The position numbers and the translations under genes were made by a program. Of a stretch of 24,511 nt of DNA, positions 13,285-18,999 are shown piece by piece. Location: positions 1-24,511 of IMG/VR virus record IMGVR_UViG_3300024320_000041; one strand, written 5' to 3'. Within the stretch, counting starts at the first letter, position 1. The number at the start of each line of letters is the position of its first letter. The notes below the pieces were generated by a model. It did no database searches, was not told the DNA's origin, and was given only the letters and a program-made list of their open reading frames with translations. The DNA is from a virus.

Positions 13285-13821
13285 TTATTTATTTAATAAT
13301 TGTTCAACTTCTTTTTCTATTTTGTATTTACTTTTAATATTATCTAAACTACCACCATCTGCAATATACTGTTTAGCTTTTGTAAAGGCTTCTGAATTTT
13401 TTGATAATGTTGGTTTATCAACTTTTAAGTTTGAATTTACCTTATTTAAACCTTTTCCACCAGCTATATTAGCATCATCATCTACAGCTTGTAAACCAAG
13501 AAGTGAAGCCAAAGTATATCTTCTATAATATGTAATAGCAGAACCTAGCTTTTGTGGGTCATTTATTTCGGGTAGTTTTAAAGCTGATATAACACCTCCT
13601 GTTCCATCTACACAAATTAATTTACTATAGACCATATCTTCTTCTATTGGTTGTAACAATAAAAGTCTATGTTTTTTTAATAAAGGCTGTAATTGTTTTA
13701 TTAGTGAATTTATATCAAAGTATTTTGACTTGTAAAAAGGGTTTTTAGTGTCTTTACTAACAGTACCTATTTCCTGTTGTAATTCGAAAAGTTTTAAATT
13801 AATTGTTTTGTCTTTGCTCAT
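13285..13821 (-). CDS. erf: ERF-family single-strand annealing protein
   Basis: A 178-residue recombinase. The ERF signature is clear: FYKSKYFDINSLIKQLQPLL (29-48), then ISALKLPEINDPQKLGSAITYYRRYTLASLLGLQAVDDDAN (about 78-118), whose GSAITYYRRY-LASLLGL-DDDA core defines the family. The C-terminal 55 residues are a Lys-rich linker and a helical domain. ERF proteins anneal complementary strands in phage recombination, partnered here by the exonuclease at 5775-6812 and the OB protein immediately downstream. Confidence 0.88.
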   Translation of the reverse strand: MSKDKTINLKLFELQQEIGTVSKDTKNPFYKSKYFDINSLIKQLQPLLKKHRLLLLQPIEEDMVYSKLICVDGTGGVISALKLPEINDPQKLGSAITYYRRYTLASLLGLQAVDDDANIAGGKGLNKVNSNLKVDKPTLSKNSEAFTKAKQYIADGGSLDNIKSKYKIEKEVEQLLNK

Positions 13822-13921
13822 TGTTTTTTGTTATTAAAATTAATTGTTTTTTAGCTAATTCTAGCTCATACTCTAGTTCTAATACTTTTCCGTAGAGTTC
13901 TGGTTTAGTAAATTTATCCAT
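13799..13921 (-). CDS. Tiny coiled-coil protein
   Basis: A 40-residue ORF from ATG at 13921 to TAA at 13799, overlapping the ERF start by 23 bases. It is mostly one helix (PELYGKVLELEYELELAKKQ). It is the first gene after the promoter at 13939-13970, with a leader of only about 10 bases. It could be a translational leader for ERF or a small partner; its role is unknown. Confidence 0.55.
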   Translation of the reverse strand: MDKFTKPELYGKVLELEYELELAKKQLILITKNNEQRQNN

Positions 13922-13938
13922 ATTATTTTGATTTTATA

Positions 13939-13970
13939 CAAATATAAACAATTTTTGAATACAACGCAAA
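13939..13970 (-). promoter_or_regulatory. Bacteroidota-type promoter for the recombination unit
   Basis: The minus strand has TTTG (13970-13967), a 20-base spacer, then TATATTTG (13946-13939), a perfect TAnnTTTG -7 element. The TTTG overlaps the T-tract of the terminator just upstream, so one unit ends and the next begins within about 60 bases. It would drive 13921 to 12941. Confidence 0.65.
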
Positions 13971-13999
13971 AAAAAAGGGTAAGAATTAAATCCTACCCT
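13968..13999 (-). terminator. Rho-independent terminator
   Basis: On the minus strand AGGGTAGGA-TTTAAT-TCTTACCCT (13999 to 13976) is a 9-bp stem with one G-U pair, followed by nine T. It begins 23 bases after the NinG-like stop at 14022. Confidence 0.8.
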
Positions 14000-14021
14000 A
14001 ATTTCAAAACAAAACAAAGGA

Positions 14022-14414
14022 TCAAAGAAATGTTTTTAATTTTTTACTATAGTAATCTATCATGTCTAAAATATCTTGTGTAGAATATTTAATAATGTTT
14101 TTACTTAACAAATATAACTCATCTGAAAGATCTTCTCCTAGTTTTTTTGAAAATTTATATTGTTCTCCATATCTATATACATTACAAGCTACACATTGTG
14201 GTTTTACATTACGTTCATCCCAACGTATAGAGTAATGTTTTCTACTCATAAAATGGCCTGCTTGGATTTCTTTCCAAAAGAACGTCTTATCGCAAGTAAT
14301 ACAAGTACAATTTCCATTGTTGTCCGCATTAGATAATCTTATATATTGGCTAAATACCGTATCTAGTTTTTTAACTAGTTTACTTCTTGTAGGTTTTTTA
14401 GCTTTTTTAGGCAT
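14022..14414 (-). CDS. ninG: NinG-like recombination endonuclease (HNH-type)
   Basis: A 130-residue basic protein of the lambda NinG (Rap) type. It has a Lys-rich N-terminus, CTCITC (Cys36/38/41), WKEIQAGHFMSRKHYSIRWD (47-66) with His54, then ERNVKPQCVACN (67-78) with Cys74 and Cys77, and a C-terminal helical part. The two Cys pairs form a zinc site around an HNH-like core. Lambda NinG is a structure-specific nuclease acting on recombination intermediates. It lies two bases after the upstream stop and is followed by a strong terminator. Confidence 0.82.
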   Translation of the reverse strand: MPKKAKKPTRSKLVKKLDTVFSQYIRLSNADNNGNCTCITCDKTFFWKEIQAGHFMSRKHYSIRWDERNVKPQCVACNVYRYGEQYKFSKKLGEDLSDELYLLSKNIIKYSTQDILDMIDYYSKKLKTFL

Positions 14415-14416
14415 TA

Positions 14417-14656
14417 TTAATCAAGATGATTTAACAAAAGTTTACCGTCGGTTTCGTTAATTCCTTTTATTTGTTTATATAAATGCTTACTATCAGATTT
14501 AACTTTATTTTTTTCAGCTTTAGTAGAATCAACACCTAAATTTGTATATTGAATTGCATCTAATTCTAATATAGTATCTGTTCTTTCTTTTACTGATAAT
14601 TGAAAATCTTTAGCAATCTTTTCTGCTAGTTTTCTTATAGTTAAATCTTCTGACAT
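14417..14656 (-). CDS. Hypothetical helical protein
   Basis: A 79-residue charged helical protein (MSEDLTIRKLAEKIAKDFQL, then TKAEKNKVKSDSKHLYKQIK). No motif is recognised. It opens the short two-gene unit with ninG, after a weak hairpin at 14697-14726. It could be an accessory or DNA-binding protein, but that is only positional inference. Confidence 0.6.
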   Translation of the reverse strand: MSEDLTIRKLAEKIAKDFQLSVKERTDTILELDAIQYTNLGVDSTKAEKNKVKSDSKHLYKQIKGINETDGKLLLNHLD

Positions 14657-14696
14657 ATTTAATATATTTTAAAAATTAATAAACCACTAACCCACC

Positions 14697-14726
14697 AAAA
14701 TTACAACCTTTTTTTTTAAGTTGTAA
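14697..14726 (-). terminator. Weak terminator-like hairpin
   Basis: TTACAAC at 14701-14707 pairs with GTTGTAA at 14720-14726 (7 bp, AT-rich), with an A-rich loop on the minus strand, followed by only TTTT. It is placed after the holin-like gene that ends at 14757 and probably marks the end of the lysis block. The stem is weak. Confidence 0.4.
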
Positions 14727-14756
14727 ACTTTATGACAATAAACATATTAACAATTT

Positions 14757-15173
14757 TTATTTATGTTTACTATTTCCAAATACTTTTTCTACTCCTCTTG
14801 AACCAAAATATCCTCCTATTACTATAGATAGCAATCCAGTTATAGAGTCTAATGGATAATTTAAGTACCAACCAATAACATAACTTATTGTTAAAAAAAT
14901 TAAAGTCAAAGGCCTAACATTAGATGCTAACCAACTACCTGATCTTGCATCTGCTACCCATCTACGAGTTGTTCCATCAATTTCAGCACGTTCTAGGTCA
15001 AGTTTTTTCAATGCAACTTGTTTATCATCATCGCTCATTTCTGAACCTCCTATAATTGCTTGAATTACATTTCCCGCTAATGTATCACCTGCTACAGCTC
15101 CTACAATATCAGGTATTTTCTCTAATAAAAACTGACCTACTTTGGTATCTTTAAATTTTTTTTTGTCTTCCAT
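14757..15173 (-). CDS. Holin-like membrane protein
   Basis: A 138-residue protein. A soluble N-terminal part with a charged helix (VALKKLDLERAEIDGTTRRW) is followed by SGSWLASNVRPLTLIFLTIS (78-97), continuing VIGWYLNYP, then ITGLLSIVIGGYFGSRGVEK (about 109-128), giving two membrane helices. This helix-then-RSGSWL-xRPLTL arrangement is characteristic of the 3TM/HP1-type phage holin family. It lies just downstream of the M15 endolysin. It would permeabilise the inner membrane to release or activate the endolysin. Confidence 0.75.
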   Translation of the reverse strand: MEDKKKFKDTKVGQFLLEKIPDIVGAVAGDTLAGNVIQAIIGGSEMSDDDKQVALKKLDLERAEIDGTTRRWVADARSGSWLASNVRPLTLIFLTISYVIGWYLNYPLDSITGLLSIVIGGYFGSRGVEKVFGNSKHK

Positions 15174-15191
15174 AGCGTACTTCCTACGGTA

Positions 15192-15548
15192 TTAGTATGT
15201 CCAAACAGAGTTTTGCTTAGAGTCATCTGTGTCACAATGAATAAAGGTTTTTGCGACTCCAATTCTACTAAATCCTGCTTCAATAAGTGCAGATAGTATA
15301 ACATATCTTTCGTGTCCATTTGACACTGCAATATCTGCTGCGACTCCAATAAGGTGTGATGAGTTTGGTACTCCACCAACTTTGGTATTATGTTCTTTTG
15401 TTCTATAACCACTTGTAATCTTGAATGAGATTCCTGCAATGTCTCTAGCGTGGTCAAGTTTATGAAGAAAGTTAATATCCATATTCTTACCTGAATCAGG
15501 AAGAGAAGGACAGTCAAATTCCGATAAAGAAAAATGATTAAGGTTCAT
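15192..15548 (-). CDS. Peptidase M15 endolysin
   Basis: A 118-residue zinc peptidase of the M15 (D-Ala-D-Ala carboxypeptidase / L-Ala-D-Glu endopeptidase) type. Motifs: FSLSEFDCP at the N-terminus, ITSGYRTKEHNTKVGG (44-59), PNSSHLIGVAADI (61-73) with zinc ligands His65 and Asp72, and GFSRIGVAKTFIHCD (92-106) with the third ligand His104. There is no signal peptide, so release depends on a holin. It would cleave peptide cross-links in peptidoglycan. The start overlaps the previous stop as ATGA. Confidence 0.87.
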   Translation of the reverse strand: MNLNHFSLSEFDCPSLPDSGKNMDINFLHKLDHARDIAGISFKITSGYRTKEHNTKVGGVPNSSHLIGVAADIAVSNGHERYVILSALIEAGFSRIGVAKTFIHCDTDDSKQNSVWTY

Positions 15549-15694
15549 ACAAACAAAGCTAATAAAAACATAAGTATAAAGAAAGATACAAATATGACTT
15601 TCATTTTATCAAAACTTTCTCCGTTCCAATTAGTGATATACCAATCCTTTACCCAATCGATTGCTTTACCACCAAGTTCTTTAATCTTATCCAT
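15545..15694 (-). CDS. Small C-terminally membrane-anchored protein, lysis block
   Basis: A 49-residue ORF from ATG at 15694 to TGA at 15545. The Trp-rich amphipathic N-terminus (AIDWVKDWYITNWNGESF) is followed by a C-terminal membrane helix (VIFVSFFILMFLLALFV). TAATG overlap with the gene before and ATGA with the endolysin fix it in the operon. A holin, antiholin or pinholin-like role is possible; no family is recognised. Confidence 0.6.
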   Translation of the reverse strand: MDKIKELGGKAIDWVKDWYITNWNGESFDKMKVIFVSFFILMFLLALFV

Positions 15695-15981
15695 TACTTT
15701 CTTTTTTTATCTACTTTTAAATACTCTAAGTCTTTCATAAAATCACGCATTTCTAAGGTTATTTCTCTAACCTCTGCTTCTAATGCTCTTTGATTCTTCC
15801 AAGTATATTCCTTTTCGTTGTATTTAAGTTTTGAGACCTCTGACGTATTAGCATCTATCTTAGCACTTAACGTATAGTAAGAACCAATAATAGAAGCAAA
15901 CATTGCACCTATTGTAATAATCTGTGTGATACTGATTGAAACATCAGCTTTACCGTCTCCGTCTAAATCAATCTTTGCCAT
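15694..15981 (-). CDS. Membrane protein with coiled coil, lysis or spanin-like
   Basis: A 95-residue protein. It starts AKIDLDGDGKADVSISI, containing a DxDxDG calcium-loop-like motif (residues 5-13). A membrane helix follows (ITIGAMFASIIGSYYTL, about 22-38), then a long charged helix with coiled-coil character (about 40-93). An anchor plus coiled coil resembles i-spanins or phage holin-like proteins of the same region. There is no lipobox partner visible, so spanin assignment is tentative. Confidence 0.6.
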   Translation of the reverse strand: MAKIDLDGDGKADVSISITQIITIGAMFASIIGSYYTLSAKIDANTSEVSKLKYNEKEYTWKNQRALEAEVREITLEMRDFMKDLEYLKVDKKRK

Positions 15982-16123
15982 TATCTTTAAGTTTCTTTGT
16001 TATACTTATAATTGTGTACCCTATCGCCAATACTAAAGATATAGTTTGAAGATAAGGATTTGCTTCGCTCACACTAATCCCAAGTGCAAATAGATTCGTT
16101 ACTGCTATCTTCAAATCTTCCAT
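15968..16123 (-). CDS. Small membrane protein, lysis block
   Basis: A 51-residue ORF from ATG at 16123 to TGA at 15968, two bases after the BNR protein stop and overlapping the next gene by 14. The N-terminal half (MEDLKIAVTNLFALGISVSE) is amphipathic. The membrane helix is YLQTISLVLAIGYTIISI (24-41), followed by a basic tail. Small proteins of this shape commonly sit at the head of phage lysis cassettes; the specific role is unknown. Confidence 0.6.
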   Translation of the reverse strand: MEDLKIAVTNLFALGISVSEANPYLQTISLVLAIGYTIISITKKLKDNGKD

Positions 16124-16124
16124 T

Positions 16125-17114
16125 CTATTGTGTACTTCGAGATACTTTAATATCTTGATAATTAAGGTCGGAACTTGACAATTTTATTGACCAACCGGTC
16201 CCAATAGATTTTTTAACTAATCTCCAAGAGTTTTGACTTCTTTTTTTAAGATTTGAAATCCAAACTGAACCACTTAAAGAAGTTGCAAGTTCATAAGGTC
16301 CCCATTGAAAAAATGCGATTTCACCAAAGAAACTTGCCCCATAATTAGTTGATGAGAAAAAACGTTCACCAACTGTATTACTTGCCCAAGGGTCAGCCAT
16401 ACTCCAATATTGACCATCTCCTGTTGTTACTATTGACCTAACAGATAAACCAATTTGTAAACTTCCATCCCAAGTTGTACCACCACTTGTTGTTCTTATT
16501 TGATAGTTTGTTCCATTAACTAAAGCGTGTATTCTTTGACCATCTTCTGACATTCCAACACTATTCCAATTTGCGTTAGGCAAATAAGCATTAGAAGAAA
16601 TATTTGAAAAACTTTGACCATAATTTGAGGATAAATACAAACCCCCATTATATTGTCCGTAAAGCATATATTGACCAGTTGTAGAAATTGCCACACAATT
16701 TATATAACCTGAAATTTGTGTTTGTAATTGTGAACCGTAATTTTTTAAAACCCAACAACCACTTGTGGTTGAAATTATTTGATATTCACCAGTTTGACTA
16801 AAGGCAGCATCTGTTGTTGCCACAGAACCGAAGTTGTAATAATTTGAAGAATAAGTTCCGTAAGTACTTCCTCCATCGGTGGACAAAACAGACCCATTAC
16901 CAGATGAGTCAAAAAGACCGATATATTGACCGTCACCACTAACCGCACACTTTGTTTTTAAGTTTGTATTTGGTAAATTAGTTATTGTGCTATAAGTTTC
17001 CCCATAATCGGTTGAATGAATATAATTAACACTCCCAACTGCAACGACATATCTGCCATCATCTGGACCAACAAAGCCCTCAGATTGACTAATAAGTCTT
17101 TTATTAAATCCCAT
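16125..17114 (-). CDS. BNR/Asp-box beta-propeller receptor-binding protein
   Basis: A 329-residue protein with regular repeats. Asp-box (BNR) motifs of S/T-x-D/N-x-G-x-T/S-W/Y/F type occur at 34-41 (STDYGETY), 78-85 (STDGGSTY), 162-169 (SSNYGQSF), 208-215 (TTSGGTTW) and 255-262 (STNYGASF). They alternate with [ST]-x-x-G-[QE]-Y strands near 59, 105, 145 and 231. This gives a five- to seven-bladed propeller as in sialidase-like proteins and some phage tail tips. No catalytic sialidase Arg triad was identified, so binding to a host glycan is more likely than cleavage. It sits after the tail-fibre genes. Confidence 0.75.
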   Translation of the reverse strand: MGFNKRLISQSEGFVGPDDGRYVVAVGSVNYIHSTDYGETYSTITNLPNTNLKTKCAVSGDGQYIGLFDSSGNGSVLSTDGGSTYGTYSSNYYNFGSVATTDAAFSQTGEYQIISTTSGCWVLKNYGSQLQTQISGYINCVAISTTGQYMLYGQYNGGLYLSSNYGQSFSNISSNAYLPNANWNSVGMSEDGQRIHALVNGTNYQIRTTSGGTTWDGSLQIGLSVRSIVTTGDGQYWSMADPWASNTVGERFFSSTNYGASFFGEIAFFQWGPYELATSLSGSVWISNLKKRSQNSWRLVKKSIGTGWSIKLSSSDLNYQDIKVSRSTQ

Positions 17115-17116
17115 AT

Positions 17117-17566
17117 TTAAAAAGTATAATCAATTAAACTTGCTTTTGTTGTTTTAGAATTTATATTTTCCTCGTGTGTTGCACATTCGCTTCTTAAATT
17201 TGACCTTTCATCAATTATATTTTGCGGTGGTGCAATACCCTCTTGACCTCTTATGATATACCAATCAGTCACAGCAAGTTTTAAATTGTAAAATAATTTT
17301 AATTCAGCAATTTTTTGTTCTTTAAGTTCAGCAACCGTTTCTGTATAGGTTCTTGATTCAACTGGGTATGTGAATACTTCACTTTCAGCATCAAAATATA
17401 TGTCGCCAAGTTGCTCAGATTGTTTTGTAGTTGGTGTTACAACATCATAAAATCCAAGACCTTTCAATTCTTCGTCCGACATATAATTAACCCCAAGAGT
17501 ATTATTCCAAGTTTTTGGAATTGATAAATATGTTTTAATTGTACCGTTTATACTTATTGCTTTCAT
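17117..17566 (-). CDS. Tail-fibre associated / assembly protein
   Basis: A 149-residue protein. The C-terminal half (about 75-149) shows ETVAELKEQKIAELKLFYNL, then TDWYIIRGQEGIAPPQNIID, then ERSNLRSECATHEENINS. The W-x-x-x-R ... P-x-x-I-x-x-x-R-x-x-L-R pattern is common in the C-terminal domains of phage tail-fibre assembly chaperones and DUF4376-type proteins. The N-terminal part is unrecognised. It lies between a fibre protein and the propeller protein, consistent with a fibre chaperone or connector. Confidence 0.55.
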   Translation of the reverse strand: MKAISINGTIKTYLSIPKTWNNTLGVNYMSDEELKGLGFYDVVTPTTKQSEQLGDIYFDAESEVFTYPVESRTYTETVAELKEQKIAELKLFYNLKLAVTDWYIIRGQEGIAPPQNIIDERSNLRSECATHEENINSKTTKASLIDYTF

Positions 17567-17578
17567 TTTATATTATTT

Positions 17579-18205
17579 TTAAGATGGGTCTGTGTCGCTT
17601 GTGTATGTTGCAACCGAATAAATTAAAATTGCATCTGAATCATTGTCATCGACACAAGTTAATTGAATATGATTTGATGCTGCTCCGTCATAAACACCAG
17701 TACCTGCTTGATTAATTGTAGAAGTAGTAAAACTATCTGCCAATGTAATGGTTTGCGCCCCTGTTACAAGAATATCAATTACTTGACCCTTCTTGATGTT
17801 TTGGATGTTTAATGTTGTCGCACCAGTAAGCGCAGAAGTCAATTCAAATATTCCATAAGAAGATGCATCTAAGTTGATTGTTCCACTTGTTGTCGCAATG
17901 TCTTGTTTTTCGGTGTATCTTGCTGCAAGTTGGTCGTGGTCAACAACGTTATCTTGAATAGTTAATATAGCTGAACCCTCAACATCACCTGTATGGTATG
18001 CATTATAAAAATTAATAGTTCCTTCAGGAATATCATCTGTGTCAAGTGTAACAACTCCTGTTTGTCCGTTTACCGAATCAACATCTCCTGTATCGTCTGA
18101 ATACAATTCCGTAAAATTGTCATTAACCTTGTCGAATGCCGTTCTGAGGGGGTCTCCTGTCCCGTCGTTAGCGGTTGTTCCAATATTGATTGTTTGTTTA
18201 GCCAT
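17579..18205 (-). CDS. Tail fibre protein
   Basis: A 208-residue protein. It opens with INIGTTANDGTGDPLRTAFD followed by KVNDNFTELYS, a motif found at the start of many phage fibre or baseplate-attached proteins and thought to anchor them. A collagen-free beta-rich body follows (SVNGQTGVVTLDTDDIPEGT, typical of fibre shaft repeats). The C-terminal part, residues about 105-200, is a beta domain with ITLADSFTTSTINQAGTG. No enzyme motif is seen. It probably trimerises as a side or tip fibre. Confidence 0.72.
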   Translation of the reverse strand: MAKQTINIGTTANDGTGDPLRTAFDKVNDNFTELYSDDTGDVDSVNGQTGVVTLDTDDIPEGTINFYNAYHTGDVEGSAILTIQDNVVDHDQLAARYTEKQDIATTSGTINLDASSYGIFELTSALTGATTLNIQNIKKGQVIDILVTGAQTITLADSFTTSTINQAGTGVYDGAASNHIQLTCVDDNDSDAILIYSVATYTSDTDPS

Positions 18206-18216
18206 TTTTTATTTTT

Positions 18217-18405
18217 TTATTCTTGTGTTGCATCTGCGGTATAAAGTGTTGTATCAGCAAAAATATTTGTGTCATCGGCAGATAATAATAAAACTCCTGC
18301 CCAACAAGTTGGTGCTGAATATAAAGGTATTGCATCAGTAGTTTCTGCTGTATCTCCAAACCACGTAGAACAATATATCTTTCCCCAATTTATGCTATTT
18401 GCCAT
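18217..18405 (-). CDS. Small conserved virion-region protein
   Basis: A 62-residue protein (MANSINWGKIYCSTWFGDTA, then IPLYSAPTCWAGVLLLSADD) with two Cys residues and beta-like spacing. I have the impression of similar short MANS-x-x-WGKIYC proteins beside fibre genes in flavobacterial phages, without a known function. It begins 11 bases inside the preceding small ORF. It is probably a structural or fibre-associated protein. Confidence 0.6.
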   Translation of the reverse strand: MANSINWGKIYCSTWFGDTAETTDAIPLYSAPTCWAGVLLLSADDTNIFADTTLYTADATQE

Positions 18406-18496
18406 ATTTAATACAATTACTTTTTTTAGTTTTTGTTATATAAGTAAAATATTGCTTTAACTTATTTACGTTTTCTTGTTTTGGTTTGTATTTCAT
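18395..18496 (-). CDS. Tiny basic protein
   Basis: A 33-residue Lys-rich ORF (MKYKPKQENVNKLKQYFTYI, then TKTKKSNCIKYGK) from ATG at 18496 to TAG at 18395. ATGA overlap with the connector gene before and an 11-base overlap with the gene after suggest a translated gene. The function is unknown. Confidence 0.5.
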   Translation of the reverse strand: MKYKPKQENVNKLKQYFTYITKTKKSNCIKYGK

Positions 18497-18996
18497 AACA
18501 CCCATCCTTCAAAACTAGTATCTTTATCAGGATATACATCATCATTATTATTTGAATAGTATTCAGGAAATTTAGAACTAGCATTAAAACTCATATAATC
18601 AACAAATCTATCTGTATAATATTGTGCTGTATTTCTTTCTTTTTCTATTAAAAAATCAACTTCTTCTTTTGATACGTTTTCAGCATTTTCAGAATTGTGT
18701 TTAAATACACCTTTATTTGCAACAGTATAAGCTGCAAAAGGTAAATATTCGACCATAGACCAATGAATTAACATTGGCTTTATATGATCATTTACTAAAC
18801 TTAAATAATCACCTGTTAAACTAGATGCTAAAATATCAGATTGAATCTTGTTATAAAGGTCGGTTCCAATATAGTTTTGGATATGTATATCTTGTGCAAT
18901 TTTTACATATTGAATAAATTTGTCTGTGTCAACATTTCCATTCATAGCAGTAAATTTTACTACATCTTTTCTTGTTACAAATAATGCTTGTGCCAT
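18493..18996 (-). CDS. Head-tail connector-like protein (DUF6712-type)
   Basis: A 167-residue mostly helical protein: FIQYVKIAQDIHIQNYIGTD (27-46), then LVNDHIKPMLIHWSMVEYLP, and a C-terminal acidic tail. The DIHIQNYIG-x-x-LY pattern fits DUF6712-type proteins found after portal genes in Bacteroidota phages, proposed as head-tail adaptors. It starts 3 bases after the portal stop, which supports that role. Confidence 0.65.
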   Translation of the reverse strand: MAQALFVTRKDVVKFTAMNGNVDTDKFIQYVKIAQDIHIQNYIGTDLYNKIQSDILASSLTGDYLSLVNDHIKPMLIHWSMVEYLPFAAYTVANKGVFKHNSENAENVSKEEVDFLIEKERNTAQYYTDRFVDYMSFNASSKFPEYYSNNNDDVYPDKDTSFEGWVL

Positions 18997-18999
18997 TTT

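Noticed and set aside
14727-14756. Possible origin or attachment site in the AT-rich gap near 14.7 kb
   Set aside because: Only a weak hairpin and AT-rich sequence; no iterons, DnaA-box cluster or tRNA-like att sequence seen.
15137-15517. 126-residue minus-strand ORF overlapping the endolysin
   Set aside because: It is a shifted-frame shadow of the M15 peptidase and the holin start; the composition is not protein-like and the M15 motifs lie in the other frame.
18039-18460. Plus-strand ORFs opposite the fibre and small virion genes
   Set aside because: Low-complexity reverse-strand shadows of well-supported minus-strand genes with no independent start context.
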